NCBI RefSeq assembly: GCF_900182615.1
Contig: NZ_FXTE01000001.1
Span: forward strand, 434,001-498,000
Length of the DNA stretch: 64,000 bases
Source: Ruegeria faecimaris
GTDB lineage: Bacteria; Pseudomonadota; Alphaproteobacteria; Rhodobacterales; Rhodobacteraceae
Direction: 5' to 3'
The position numbers were made by a program, and so were the translations under genes. The notes beneath the pieces were generated by a model. That model had not been told where the DNA came from and did not search any database. It was given only the letters and a program-made list of their open reading frames with translations. Positions within the stretch are counted from its first letter, which is position 1; the number at the start of each line of letters is the position of its first letter. Positions 48,243 to 57,607 of the stretch are shown in pieces.

Positions 48243-49873
48243 CAAAAACTCGCCTCTACCTCTACGACACCACCTTGCGCGATGGGCAGCAGACGCAGGG
48301 CGTGCAGTTCTCGACCGCTGAGAAGGTGCAGATCGCGCAGGCGCTGGACGAGTTGGGTGTGGATTACATCGAAGGTGGTTGGCCCGGTGCGAACCCGACT
48401 GACAGTGCGTTTTTTGATGCCGCGCCAAAAACTGCGGCGCGGTTGACCGCTTTTGGGATGACCAAACGCGTGGGCCGGTCAGCTGAGAATGACAATGTTC
48501 TTGCGGCGGTGATGAACGCAGGCACGAAGTCAGTGTGTCTTGTGGGCAAGTCGCATGATTACCACGTGACCCAGGCGCTTGGGATCACTCTGGAGGAGAA
48601 TGTCGAGAATGTGCACGCCTCGGTTGCGCATATCGTGGCGCAGGGGCGTGAGGCGCTTTTTGACGCTGAGCATTTCTTTGACGGCTACAGAGACAATCCC
48701 AGATATACGGTCCTGGTTTGCAAGGCCGCTTTAGAGGCCGGAGCTCGCTGGGTTGTTCTGTGTGACACCAATGGGGGCGCATTGCCCGGTGAAGTGTCGC
48801 GGGTTGTATCCGAGGTGATTGCCGCAGGTTTGCCAGGTGATCGTTTGGGCATTCATACCCATAATGACACGGAAAACGCGGTTGCGTGCTCGCTCGCTGC
48901 TGTGGATGCGGGCGTGCGTCAGATTCAGGGAACCCTGAACGGGTTGGGCGAACGCTGCGGGAATGCAAATCTGACGGCTTTGATCCCCACTTTGCTGCTG
49001 AAAGAACCTTATGTGTCGCAGTTTGATATTGGGGTCAGCGTCGAGGCCTTGGCGGGTCTGACACGGGTCAGCCGTATGTTGGACGAAATCCTGAACCGGG
49101 TTCCCAGCAAGCAGGCGGCCTATGTGGGGGCGTCTGCTTTTGCGCATAAGGCAGGGCTGCATGCCAGCGCGATCCTGAAGGATCCGTCGACATACGAACA
49201 TGTCGATCCGGCGACTGTCGGCAATGCACGGATCATCCCGATGTCGAACCAGGCGGGGCAGTCGAATCTGCGTAAACGCCTGACTGAGGCCGGCCTGAGC
49301 GTGGAAAGTGGTGATCCGGCGCTGGGGCGCATTCTTGACCGGATCAAGCAGCGCGAGGCCGAAGGCTATTCTTATGACACCGCCCAGGCCAGTTTTGAGC
49401 TGTTGGCGCGCGATGAGCTGGGTCAGTTGCCCGCTTTTTTCGAGGTCAAACGCTATAAGGTCACGGTTGAGCGGCGGAAGAATAAATACGACAAGATGGT
49501 CAGCCTGTCCGAGGCGGTTGTCGTGGTGAAGGTCGACGGGGAAAAGAAGCTGTCGGTCAGTGAGTCTTTGGACGAAGATGGCAGCGACCGAGGGCCGGTG
49601 AACGCATTGGCCAAGGCTCTAGCCAAGGATCTGGGGCAATATTCGCGGATATTGGACGACATGCATCTGGTCGATTTCAAGGTGCGGATCACCCAAGGCG
49701 GAACCGAGGCCGTGACGCGGGTCATCATCGACAGCGAAGACGGGCAGGGGCGGCGCTGGTCAACTGTCGGGGTCAGCGCGAACATAGTGGATGCGTCGTT
49801 TGAGGCCCTATTGGATGCGATCCAGTGGAAGCTTGTACGGGATTGCCGTCCTCGGGCGGTGGTGGCCGAGTGA
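48239..49873 (+). CDS. cimA: (R)-citramalate synthase
   Basis: A 544-residue member of the isopropylmalate synthase/homocitrate synthase family. The HMGL-like barrel begins [18 protein letters not shown], has the metal His pair in [13 protein letters not shown] near 215 and [13 protein letters not shown] near 245. A C-terminal LeuA-type allosteric domain spans about 420-535. The length and sequence fit CimA (acetyl-CoA plus pyruvate to citramalate), the threonine-independent entry to isoleucine, rather than LeuA. Coupled to cysS by overlap. Confidence 0.93.
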   Translation: MTKTRLYLYDTTLRDGQQTQGVQFSTAEKVQIAQALDELGVDYIEGGWPGANPTDSAFFDAAPKTAARLTAFGMTKRVGRSAENDNVLAAVMNAGTKSVCLVGKSHDYHVTQALGITLEENVENVHASVAHIVAQGREALFDAEHFFDGYRDNPRYTVLVCKAALEAGARWVVLCDTNGGALPGEVSRVVSEVIAAGLPGDRLGIHTHNDTENAVACSLAAVDAGVRQIQGTLNGLGERCGNANLTALIPTLLLKEPYVSQFDIGVSVEALAGLTRVSRMLDEILNRVPSKQAAYVGASAFAHKAGLHASAILKDPSTYEHVDPATVGNARIIPMSNQAGQSNLRKRLTEAGLSVESGDPALGRILDRIKQREAEGYSYDTAQASFELLARDELGQLPAFFEVKRYKVTVERRKNKYDKMVSLSEAVVVVKVDGEKKLSVSESLDEDGSDRGPVNALAKALAKDLGQYSRILDDMHLVDFKVRITQGGTEAVTRVIIDSEDGQGRRWSTVGVSANIVDASFEALLDAIQWKLVRDCRPRAVVAE

Positions 49874-50652
49874 CGGTGCAGTTCAATGACGATCTGAAGG
49901 CTTGTGCTGCATTGGTGCATCGCGCCGATCCGGACCGGTTCATGGCGGCGATGGCCGCGCCGGTTTCCGCACGTTCGGTTCTGTTTCCGATCTATGCCAT
50001 GAATGTCGAGGTCGCCCGAGCGCCCTGGGTCACGCAAGAGGCGATGATTGCCGAGATGCGCCTGCAATGGTGGCGCGATGCATTGCAGGAAATTGCTGAA
50101 GGTCCGACTGTGCGTCGACATGAGGTCGTGACGCCGTTATCGCAGGTTCTTTCTCCACATCTGGCGGTGATGCTGGATGAATACGTGGCCGTAAGGCGCT
50201 GGGATATCTATCGCGATCCTTTCGAGGACGAGGCCCAATTCGAGGCCTACCTAAATCACAGCTCGGCCAGTTTGATGGTGGCGTCGGCGCAATCTTTGGG
50301 TGAGGCCGACGAGCCTGTGTTACGAGATTTCGGCTATGCCGTTGGCGTGGCGAACTGGTTGCGCGCAATCCCGGATCTTGAAGCGCGCGGGTGTATTCCT
50401 TTGTTGGATGGAACACCCGATGCAGTGCGCGATCTGGCGCAAAAGGCTCTGAACCGGTTACGGCGCGCACAGGGAAAGCGTCTGGCGATTTCACCAGAGG
50501 CGCGCCCGGCGCTTTTGGCGAGTTGGCAATCTGAATGGGTGTTGCGCAAGGCGATTGCTCAGCCAGATCGCGTGGCCGCAGGGAATTTGATGCAGGGTGA
50601 GGTTCGGCGCCGGGTTTCCCTGATGTGGAAGGTGGTCCGGGGTCGCTGGTAG
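49870..50652 (+). CDS. Squalene/phytoene synthase-family protein
   Basis: A 260-residue all-alpha protein of the squalene/phytoene synthase superfamily. The sequences around MRLQWWRDAL and YAVGVANWLRAIPDLEARG correspond to the two Asp-rich helices. The first, which in true synthases reads DxxxD, is poorly kept. It resembles the NDUFAF6-like branch, linked in eukaryotes to respiratory complex I assembly, more than carotenoid enzymes; no crt genes are near. The GTG start overlaps the cimA stop (GTGA), so it is the third gene of the cysS operon. Confidence 0.82.
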   Translation: MTVQFNDDLKACAALVHRADPDRFMAAMAAPVSARSVLFPIYAMNVEVARAPWVTQEAMIAEMRLQWWRDALQEIAEGPTVRRHEVVTPLSQVLSPHLAVMLDEYVAVRRWDIYRDPFEDEAQFEAYLNHSSASLMVASAQSLGEADEPVLRDFGYAVGVANWLRAIPDLEARGCIPLLDGTPDAVRDLAQKALNRLRRAQGKRLAISPEARPALLASWQSEWVLRKAIAQPDRVAAGNLMQGEVRRRVSLMWKVVRGRW

Positions 50653-50655
50653 ACC

Positions 50656-51882
50656 TCAGACCGTTTCGGGATCGGACGGGCGCAGAACCAACCAAAGCAA
50701 GGCGCCCCCGGCCAGAGTCAACAATGGAACCATGGCAAGGTTTACCGCGGTCCAGCCTTCAACCGGTGAGCCGCCAGAGCAGTTCATCAATCCACCCGAA
50801 GCAAGCGAAGCCAGTGTTACACCACCGAATACCAGCAGGTCGTTCAGACCTTGCATACGGCCACGCTCGTTGATGTCATGCGATGCCGCCAACATGGTGG
50901 TCGCGCCAATAAAGCCAAAATTCCAACCGACGCCCAGCAAGATCAGAGCGATGAAGAAGTTTTCGAGCTCAACCCCTTGCAAGGCGACAACGCCAGCACC
51001 GGCAAGGATTGCCAGACCAAGAGCCACGATCTTTTCGACGCCGAAACGGGCAATCAACTGGCCGGTGAAGAAACTGGGGATGTACATGGCGAGAACGTGA
51101 AAAGAGACCACATCTGCCGCGTCATTGGCTGTGTAGCCACAACCAACCACTGCCAGCGGAGTGGATGTCATGACCAGATTCATCAACGCATAAGAAACCA
51201 TTGCGCAGATGATGGCCACGGCGATGCGCGGCGTCTTTAGCATCTCAAGCCGGGTGCGTCCGGTCGGGGCCCCCTCAGCGGCTTTTGCAGGCGTGGGGAT
51301 GTCCAGAAAGAAAAACAAGACCGAACCCAGAATGTTGAGCACAATCACCGCCAGATAGGTGCCCAGGAAAGGGATCACATAGGCGGTTGAGGTCAGCTTA
51401 ACGATTTGGGGGCCAATGAGCGCGGCGGCCAGACCGCCGGCCATGACGTATGAGATTGCCTTAGGGCGAAAGGCGTCCGAGGCTGTGTCCGCGGCGGCAA
51501 AGCGATAGAATCCGTGCGCGCTCATATAGATGCCGGTCAGCAGACTGCCCGCCAGGAAGACCGGGAACGAGGCCAGATACAAACCGTAGGCACCAACCAG
51601 CCCCCCGCAGGCACCTGCCGTTGCCCCAACCAGAAACCCTGCGCGCCGTCCCCAGCGTTGCATTATGGCCGAAATCGGTGTTGCCGCCAGCATTGACCCC
51701 AGCACGATCAACGAGATGGGCAGGGTTGCTAGACAGGCATTGGTGGCCAGCGACTGCCCGGCCAGACCGCCAACAATAAAGATCATCGGCATCTGCGATC
51801 CCAGAATGGCCTGAGCTGCGACCAGAACAGCGACATTACGCTTGGCCTGACTGTTATCCGGGATCGTGGGTGTCATTGTCAT
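50656..51882 (-). CDS. MFS transporter
   Basis: A 408-residue protein with about 12 membrane segments. It carries an MFS signature-like loop (MQRWGRRAGFLVG) after helix 2 and a charged cytoplasmic loop near the middle (about 205-220). Substrate unknown. ATGs at 51882 and 51876 are both possible; neither has a strong Shine-Dalgarno. Convergent with the phytoene-synthase-like gene by 3 bp; divergent from the glycosylase gene. Confidence 0.88.
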   Translation of the reverse strand: MTMTPTIPDNSQAKRNVAVLVAAQAILGSQMPMIFIVGGLAGQSLATNACLATLPISLIVLGSMLAATPISAIMQRWGRRAGFLVGATAGACGGLVGAYGLYLASFPVFLAGSLLTGIYMSAHGFYRFAAADTASDAFRPKAISYVMAGGLAAALIGPQIVKLTSTAYVIPFLGTYLAVIVLNILGSVLFFFLDIPTPAKAAEGAPTGRTRLEMLKTPRIAVAIICAMVSYALMNLVMTSTPLAVVGCGYTANDAADVVSFHVLAMYIPSFFTGQLIARFGVEKIVALGLAILAGAGVVALQGVELENFFIALILLGVGWNFGFIGATTMLAASHDINERGRMQGLNDLLVFGGVTLASLASGGLMNCSGGSPVEGWTAVNLAMVPLLTLAGGALLWLVLRPSDPETV

Positions 51883-51978
51883 GCGCCAATGCGTAGCGAT
51901 GAAAGCAGGGTCATACAAGACGGTTGCATCTGCGACAAAGCACCCTAACGTGCTGCTGACCAATTTGCCGGAGCACGC

Positions 51979-52611
51979 ATGTCCGTCGGACGTATCATTG
52001 AAACCCCCGATTGCGTGGCCGAGGGGGCCAAGTGGCTGGCCGAGACCTGTCCGCGCATGGCCTATGCGATGGACCAGACCGGGCCTTTGCCGCTGCGCCG
52101 TAAGCCTGACGGGTTTGCCCAGCTGCTAAGTGCGATTGTCAGCCAACAGGTCAGTGTGGCCTCGGCGAACGCCATCTGGAAACGACTGCAAGATGCAAAA
52201 CTGACGGGCCCACGCAAAATCATGTGGGCCACCGATGAGGATTTGCGTGCGGTGGGCCTTAGCCGCCAAAAGATCAGATATGCCCGAGCGCTTGCGGAGG
52301 CTCGTATTGATTACAAGGCGTTACGCGACGCACCTGATGAGGATGTTGTGGCGATCCTGACCGAAATTTCAGGCATAGGCGTCTGGACTGCCGAGATTTA
52401 CGCGATGTTTTCTCTGGGCCGTGCCGATGTGATTGCACCGGGCGACCTTGCGCTGCAAGAGGCCGCGCGCATCCTCTATGATTTACCCAAGCGCCCTACG
52501 GATAAAGAACTGCGCAAGATGGCCGAAGCGTGGTCACCCTGGCGGTCGGTTGCAGCGCGGGTGATGTGGGCCTATTACCGGGTCGCAAAAGAACGAGAAG
52601 GGATCAGATGA
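51979..52611 (+). CDS. DNA-3-methyladenine glycosylase, AlkA-like
   Basis: A 210-residue HhH-GPD glycosylase that removes alkylated bases in base excision repair. The helix-hairpin-helix is in LTEISGIGVWTAEIYAMFSLGR, followed by the catalytic Asp in IAPGDLALQEA. It lacks the N-terminal domain of E. coli AlkA, as in the short bacterial form. Its stop overlaps the esterase ATG (ATGA). Confidence 0.92.
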   Translation: MSVGRIIETPDCVAEGAKWLAETCPRMAYAMDQTGPLPLRRKPDGFAQLLSAIVSQQVSVASANAIWKRLQDAKLTGPRKIMWATDEDLRAVGLSRQKIRYARALAEARIDYKALRDAPDEDVVAILTEISGIGVWTAEIYAMFSLGRADVIAPGDLALQEAARILYDLPKRPTDKELRKMAEAWSPWRSVAARVMWAYYRVAKEREGIR

Positions 52612-53273
52612 CACGGGTTTTGAATGCGCTCCGAAAAGAGCCGGTTTCGGGCGATACGCGCTCGGTCGTGGTGTTCGTGCATGGCTATGGCGCCAACGGG
52701 GCCGACTTGCTGGGGCTGGCCGATGTGTTGGGCGAGCACTTGCCGGACACGCTGTTCGTTGCCCCTGACGCGCCCGAGCAGATCCCGGGTATGCCCAATG
52801 GCTTTCAGTGGTTCCCGATCCCGTGGATTGATGGCTCTTCCGAAGAAGAATCGCGCCGCGGGATGGAAATGGCGGCGGATGACTTCGACGCTTTCCTCGA
52901 TGCGTTGATGGTGGACGAAGACGTTCTGCCCGAGCAGGTGGTTCTGTTCGGATTTTCGCAAGGCACGATGATGAGCCTGCATGTCGCCCCGCGCCGCGAG
53001 GACCCAGTGGCCGGGATAGTAGCCATTTCAGGACGCCTTCTGGAACCCGATCTGCTGCCGGATGAAACAGTCAGCCGCATGCCGGTCCTACTGGTACATG
53101 GCGACGCCGATGACGTCGTGCCGCCACAATCATTGCCCGAAGCCGCCGAGGCCCTGCAAGCGGCTGAGTTCAAAGAGGTCTATGCCCATGTCATGAAGGG
53201 CACCGGCCACGGTATTGCCCCGGATGGTCTTAGCGTCGCACTGGCTTTCATGCGTGACAAGCTGAGCCTTTAA
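52608..53273 (+). CDS. Phospholipase/carboxylesterase (alpha/beta hydrolase)
   Basis: A 221-residue serine hydrolase of the carboxylesterase type 2 family. The oxyanion region is HGYGANGADL near 24, the nucleophile Ser is in LFGFSQGTMMS near 120, Asp in HGDADDVVP near 170, and His in GTGHGI near 205. Substrates are likely short acyl esters. Middle gene of an overlapping cluster alkA-like/esterase/GNAT/ABM. Confidence 0.92.
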   Translation: MTRVLNALRKEPVSGDTRSVVVFVHGYGANGADLLGLADVLGEHLPDTLFVAPDAPEQIPGMPNGFQWFPIPWIDGSSEEESRRGMEMAADDFDAFLDALMVDEDVLPEQVVLFGFSQGTMMSLHVAPRREDPVAGIVAISGRLLEPDLLPDETVSRMPVLLVHGDADDVVPPQSLPEAAEALQAAEFKEVYAHVMKGTGHGIAPDGLSVALAFMRDKLSL

Positions 53274-53276
53274 GCA

Positions 53277-53780
53277 ATGATTGCGGTCCGCCCCATGATG
53301 CCCGAGGATGTCGCAGCAGCTTGCGATTTGCTCAACCAGATCATCGCCATTGGTGGTACGACTGCGAATGAAACCCCTTTCTCCGAGGCGCAGTTTGCGC
53401 AGAGTTATCTGGAGGGGCAGGATAAGATATGCTGCCACGTGGCGCTGGATGCGCAAGGTGAGGTTTCCGGGTTTCAATGGCTCGGGGTGAATGACGCACT
53501 TCCCGACGATTGCGCTGACATTGCAACCTTCACCCGCCGCGAACCGGTATTGAAGGGGGCAGGGCGTGCCTTGTTTGAAGAAACCGCCAAATTTGCCGTA
53601 GGGGTTGGGCTCGGTTCCATCAGCGCGACAATAAGGGCCGATAACCGGATGGGCCTGAACTATTACGAGAAGATGGGATTCCAAGATTACTCGGTTGATT
53701 TTGGTGTGCCCCTTCGTGACGGCACGCCGGTCGACAGGATTACCAAACGGATTGATCTGAGATTGGAGATACCATGCTGA
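53277..53780 (+). CDS. GNAT-family N-acetyltransferase
   Basis: A 167-residue GNAT protein. It has an N-terminal RPMMPEDVAAACDL helix region and an acetyl-CoA pocket near LKGAGRALFEETAKFA (Q/RxxGxG/A-like), then NRMGLNYYEKMGF. Acceptor unknown. Starts 3 bp after the esterase and overlaps the next gene by 7 bp. Confidence 0.9.
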   Translation: MIAVRPMMPEDVAAACDLLNQIIAIGGTTANETPFSEAQFAQSYLEGQDKICCHVALDAQGEVSGFQWLGVNDALPDDCADIATFTRREPVLKGAGRALFEETAKFAVGVGLGSISATIRADNRMGLNYYEKMGFQDYSVDFGVPLRDGTPVDRITKRIDLRLEIPC

Positions 53781-54076
53781 TCGTAACCGGAACTATCGAA
53801 ATTACGCCGGAAGGTGCCGAGGCTGCCAGAAAAGCTGCGCAGGAAATGGTTGCCGAGACGGTGAAGGAAGCAGGCTGCACGGTCTATGAATTCAGCCAGA
53901 TTCTGGGTCATGCCAATCGGTTTCGGGTTTACGAAGAATGGGAAAGTCAGGCCGCGCTCGAGGCGCATTTTGCCACACCGCACATGGCAACATTTCAGGC
54001 GGTGCTGGGCAAGGTCGGAGTGACTGAAAGTCTAATCTATCGGATCACGGGAGGTGACAAGAAACCGCTGCGGTGA
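53774..54076 (+). CDS. Antibiotic biosynthesis monooxygenase (ABM) domain protein
   Basis: A 100-residue ferredoxin-like fold protein of the ABM family: VTGTIEITPEGAEAARKAA at the start, GCTVYEFSQ, and YEEWESQAALEAHF. Related proteins are quinol monooxygenases, heme-degrading enzymes or just stress-linked. Last gene of the cluster; convergent with the VOC gene by 2 bp. Confidence 0.9.
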   Translation: MLIVTGTIEITPEGAEAARKAAQEMVAETVKEAGCTVYEFSQILGHANRFRVYEEWESQAALEAHFATPHMATFQAVLGKVGVTESLIYRITGGDKKPLR

Positions 54077-54078
54077 TC

Positions 54079-54504
54079 CTAGTCCCATAAGGAAGGCTCG
54101 GCGAATTCGATGGAATTCCCGGACGGGTCGCGAACGTATAAAGACAGTACTCCGTTCGGCCATTCAAATTCAGCGTCTACGGGCACGTTCCAGTCTATAA
54201 GATGTTTTCGCATCACCGCGATTTGCGCGCGCGCCATGCCAAAGCAGGCATGACCCGGACCTTGGGCGCCATGGGCGGGAACAGGCAGGCGCGGGTTGCC
54301 CGGAGGTTTTTCGGTCTCTGCCGCATTGAATAGCAGCAACACTGAACCACCCACCTTGTAGAACACATGCCGGTTGGCGACACGCTGGATTTGCTCAAGC
54401 GCCAGAACGTCCCCATAGAAATGCTCTGCAGCATCCAGGTCGTCGACATAAAGTGACGCTTCTAAAAGGCCGGTTGGCTGCGGAATGTCAGGTGATACCT
54501 TCAT
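54079..54504 (-). CDS. VOC-family (glyoxalase/bleomycin-resistance fold) protein
   Basis: A 141-residue protein with paired beta-alpha-beta-beta-beta modules. The N-terminus reads LEASLYVDDLDAAEHFYGDVL and the C-terminus LYVRDPSGNSIEFAEPS. Possible metal ligands include the Glu of the last segment and His85 in GHACFGM. Activity not predictable: isomerase, dioxygenase or binding protein. Confidence 0.9.
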   Translation of the reverse strand: MKVSPDIPQPTGLLEASLYVDDLDAAEHFYGDVLALEQIQRVANRHVFYKVGGSVLLLFNAAETEKPPGNPRLPVPAHGAQGPGHACFGMARAQIAVMRKHLIDWNVPVDAEFEWPNGVLSLYVRDPSGNSIEFAEPSLWD

Positions 54505-54535
54505 TCCGCTATCCTATCACAAATAGGCGTTTCGG

Positions 54536-55141
54536 TCACCGACGTGGGCGCCGGTCCCGTTTGCGCGAAGAAGATGGTGCGAGGGCAGGCATAGATAGGC
54601 TATCCCATTGCCCCGGCTCAAGCCCGTCCAATGTCCAGTCGCCTATCCGGGCGCGGATCAGTCGAAGGGTCGGGTGCCCAACGGCCGCCGTCATCCGGCG
54701 CACTTGCCTGTTTCGACCTTCTCGAAGGACCAGTTCGACCCAACAATCCGACACCGTCTGCCGCACTCTAATCGGCGGGTCGCGCGGCCATAATGCCTCG
54801 GGCTGATCCATCAATCGCGCCTTGGCAGGGCGGGTCAAGCCCTCCTTCAGCTCAACACCATCGCGCAGGGCTTTTAGGGCGGAGGCGTCTGGCTCCCCTT
54901 CGACCTGCACCCAATAGGTCTTAGCCATTTTATGCTTGGGATCGGCTATCTGCGCCTGCAGGCGACCATTGTCGGTCAACAGCATCAAACCTTCGCTATC
55001 GCGGTCCAATCGCCCGGCCGGATACACATCCGGCAGATCAATGAAATCCGACAGCGTCCTGCGCGGAGACTCCGCATTCGCGCGATCCGTGAACTGTGGC
55101 AATACATCGAATGGTTTATTGAAGCGGATGAACCAGGACAT
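54536..55141 (-). CDS. RluE-type 23S rRNA pseudouridine synthase
   Basis: A 201-residue RsuA/RluE-family enzyme. The catalytic Asp46 is in PAGRLDRDSEGLMLLTDNG, with later REGRNRQVRRMTAAVGHP. It lacks the N-terminal S4 domain found in RluB and RsuA, as RluE does. The target is most likely a 23S rRNA uridine. It has a basic C-terminal tail. Divergent from the HNH gene. Confidence 0.93.
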   Translation of the reverse strand: MSWFIRFNKPFDVLPQFTDRANAESPRRTLSDFIDLPDVYPAGRLDRDSEGLMLLTDNGRLQAQIADPKHKMAKTYWVQVEGEPDASALKALRDGVELKEGLTRPAKARLMDQPEALWPRDPPIRVRQTVSDCWVELVLREGRNRQVRRMTAAVGHPTLRLIRARIGDWTLDGLEPGQWDSLSMPALAPSSSRKRDRRPRR

Positions 55142-55351
55142 TACCCGCCATAGCCCGGCGATCGAATTGGTGCAACCTGTGGATAACTGTCATCGGCCTG
55201 TTACGGATTCGGAATACTCAATCCCCGAGATATTGTGGAAACTCAGGGCTTGTCAGAGCTTTAACACGATATATAGTAAAGCTAAGGCCGGGGCGGGGGT
55301 TCTCCGCTCTGATGTCAAAATAGGCAGAGCAGAGCGTGGAGCGATTCTGAT

Positions 55352-55939
55352 ATGGACGGAGACTTCAGGACCGAATTTGTCAGGGAACCCGGTGCGCTCA
55401 AGCATCATCCGGCATTGGTTTTGAACGCCGATTACCGCCCCTTGTCCTACTATCCACTATCGCTCTGGCCGTGGCAGGAGGCCATAAAAGCTGCCTGGCT
55501 GGACAGGGTGGATATCGTCGCCGAATATGACGAAGTTGTCCGAAGCCCGAGCACCGAAATACGAATACCCTCGGTCGTTGTGCTGAAAGATTATGTAAAA
55601 CCCAGAAAGCGCGTGGCCTTCACGCGCTTTAATTTATTTCTGAGGGATGAATTCCGCTGCCAATACTGTGGCAGCCGTGGGGATCTGACCTTTGATCACG
55701 TGATCCCGCGCGCGGCGGGCGGGGTGACAAGCTGGCAGAACGTTGTTGCGGCCTGTAGCCCATGTAACTTGCGCAAAGGGTCTAAATCACTGCGGCAAGC
55801 AGGAATGACATTGCGCAAGCCTCCGCGGCAGCCAGATGCCGAGGCTTTGCGCAACGTTGGACGAAAATTCCCACCGAACCACCTGCATGACAGTTGGATC
55901 GACTTTCTCTATTGGGATGCGGAACTGGACGAGCTCTAA
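55352..55939 (+). CDS. HNH endonuclease domain protein
   Basis: A 195-residue protein with an HNH nuclease domain at about 100-150. It has the zinc pairs CQYC and CSPC, and the catalytic core in DLTFDHVIPRAAGG with NVVAACSPCN. The N-terminal part LNADYRPLSYYPLSLWPWQEAIKAAW is typical of a housekeeping HNH family common in alphaproteobacteria and cyanobacteria. Function unknown; it is not next to restriction or phage genes. Its stop overlaps the dsbB stop on the other strand. Confidence 0.9.
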   Translation: MDGDFRTEFVREPGALKHHPALVLNADYRPLSYYPLSLWPWQEAIKAAWLDRVDIVAEYDEVVRSPSTEIRIPSVVVLKDYVKPRKRVAFTRFNLFLRDEFRCQYCGSRGDLTFDHVIPRAAGGVTSWQNVVAACSPCNLRKGSKSLRQAGMTLRKPPRQPDAEALRNVGRKFPPNHLHDSWIDFLYWDAELDEL

Positions 55940-56403
55940 CGGCCTTCACGCCACGCGGCGAACCAGAGCAGAACCAGAACGAAAGACAAAGCGGCATTCC
56001 ATCCGGCCATGGAAACACCAAATAACTCCCATGGAATATCATCACAGCGTACCAGTGGTGCCGACATGATCTGATCCAGCAGTTCTTCTGCCGACAGACC
56101 GCCGATGCTGCTTGATGTGCAGCTTGACGGACCTTCCCACAAACCGCGTTCTACACCAGCGTGATAGACACCAATGACCGCAGTGGTCAGCGCCGCCATG
56201 ACGCCTAAAAGAGGGAGGATCGCCAGCCGAGGTAGCGCAAGCGCCGCAGCACCGATCAGGATGGCGACAGCATGCGGATAGCGTTGCCAGATGCACATTT
56301 TGCAGGGTGGAAGCCCGCCGAGATACTGAAACGCAAAGGCTCCAAGCAGCAACGCTACAGATCCAAACGTGGCAACCAGGACCAGTAAATTTCGTTTTGT
56401 CAT
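55936..56403 (-). CDS. dsbB: Disulfide bond formation protein DsbB-like
   Basis: A 155-residue inner-membrane protein with four membrane segments. The first Cys pair is CKMC in GGLPPCKMCIWQRYP, the second in GPSSCTSS and LVRCDD. DsbB reoxidises DsbA with quinone. ATG 56403 overlaps the stop of the VTT-domain gene (ATGA), so the two are coupled. Confidence 0.94.
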   Translation of the reverse strand: MTKRNLLVLVATFGSVALLLGAFAFQYLGGLPPCKMCIWQRYPHAVAILIGAAALALPRLAILPLLGVMAALTTAVIGVYHAGVERGLWEGPSSCTSSSIGGLSAEELLDQIMSAPLVRCDDIPWELFGVSMAGWNAALSFVLVLLWFAAWREGR

Positions 56404-56978
56404 AGGAATCTCACCGCTAGGAACCCGCCGAACAGAAGGATGATGAACAGGGTAAACATAAGGCCCAGCCGCTTTTCTATAAAGCTGCGGATCGGCTCTC
56501 CGAAGCCCCAAAGCAAACCTGCGACAATGAAAAACCGTATCGCTCGGGCCAGAATCGAGGTGGCAATGAAGGTGCCCAGAGGCATCCCTGTCCAGCCGGA
56601 CATGATGGTGATGACCTTATAGGGAAAAGGCGTAACCCCAGCGGCCAGAACAGCCCAGAAACCAAAGTCATTGAACCGTGTGTTGAACTCTTCCATGGCG
56701 TGGGCTTTGCCCATGGATTCAAGGATGGGCTGGCCGAGGCTTTCATAAAAGAACGCGCCGATTGCATAGCCTAACATTCCGCCCAAAACCGAAGCTACCA
56801 GTGCAACAGAAGCAATCAGCCAGGCCCGGGAGGGTCGGGCAAGGATCATGGGAATCATCAGAACGTCCGGCGGTATCGGAAAGAAAGAGCTTTCGATGAA
56901 GGAAACAATAGCCAGCGCCCACAAGGCATTCGGGTGTTCTGCCAGGCGAATGGTCCAGTCATAAAGAGGTCGCAGCAT
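56400..56978 (-). CDS. YqaA/DedA-like VTT-domain membrane protein
   Basis: A 192-residue membrane protein with about five segments and a VTT (SNARE-associated) domain: SFIESSFFPIPPDVLMIPM near residue 25, GYAIGAFFYESLG, and GVTPFPYKVITIMSGW. DedA-type proteins act in lipid flipping and envelope homeostasis. A TTG at 56987, close to AGGGA, is an alternative start. Upstream partner of dsbB. Confidence 0.88.
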   Translation of the reverse strand: MLRPLYDWTIRLAEHPNALWALAIVSFIESSFFPIPPDVLMIPMILARPSRAWLIASVALVASVLGGMLGYAIGAFFYESLGQPILESMGKAHAMEEFNTRFNDFGFWAVLAAGVTPFPYKVITIMSGWTGMPLGTFIATSILARAIRFFIVAGLLWGFGEPIRSFIEKRLGLMFTLFIILLFGGFLAVRFL

Positions 56979-57123
56979 CAGGTGCAATTTCCCTGTACAT
57001 GTGTTGGGTAAGCCAAATCATGCGCCCCGCAGGCCGTCAACCTTGCAGGCTGGAACATTCCTCAATCAGGGTGTTTTTTGCCTCTGGACCTTCTCGATTT
57101 TGAACGCTAATTCAGTGTCCGTG

Positions 57124-57209
57124 GCCCAAGTGGCGGAATGGTAGACGCAGGGGATTCAAAATCCCCCGGTAGTGATACCGTGCCGGTTCGAGTCCGGCCT
57201 TGGGTACCA
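57124..57209 (+). tRNA. tRNA-Leu(CAA)
   Basis: An 86-nt class II tRNA. The acceptor GCCCAAG pairs CTTGGGT (first pair G-U), anticodon CAA sits in GGGGATTCAAAATCCCC, a long variable arm CGGTAGTGATACCG follows, and CCA is encoded. Confidence 0.97.
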
Positions 57210-57607
57210 AAGTAAAAACAGAGGGTTAGGGGAACCTGCCTTCTGTTTTTTCTTTCCGGCAGTTCTAATTGCTCGCATTCCCAACTCACACGTTCGCGTT
57301 CTGGTCAGAATTCCCGATGTCAAAAGCGCATAATTGGATTTGTTTGCGGTCACTGCGGGGCAGATGCGCAAGAAAAGCGTCAAAGGCGGGGAAAATTCAG
57401 GAGGGCTTGTCAAATCTGAGGATACGCCTGCTTTGGTGACCTGCTGGCCTTGACAAGCTAATGCTCAGAATGAAACCTCTTACGGGTTGGGAGATTCTGA
57501 AAAATCAAAGATATGCCTGCTGCATAGCGGGCGTTGTTGCATATCGCAGGGCCATTTATCCGGCGCTTTGATGTGTCTCCCACCAGAAAAATAATGGGAG
57601 TTCACTT
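57210..57607. other. 398-bp intergenic region before the TRAP operon
   Basis: Contains the tRNA-Leu terminator, a TTGACA at 57450-57455 without a clear -10, and a hairpin with arms GATATGC (57510-57516) and GCATATC (57539-57545). That hairpin may lie in the mRNA leader of the TRAP genes. A 36-codon frame from 57461 has no Shine-Dalgarno. Confidence 0.5.
57217..57251 (+). terminator. Terminator after tRNA-Leu
   Basis: An imperfect hairpin ACAGA...TCTGT, with inner GG/CC pairing, is followed by a T-run of six (TTTTTT). Confidence 0.7.

Noticed and set aside
57461..57571. A 36-codon frame upstream of the TRAP operon
   Set aside because: No ribosome site and no biased composition; unlike the cysS leader it gives no clue to function.
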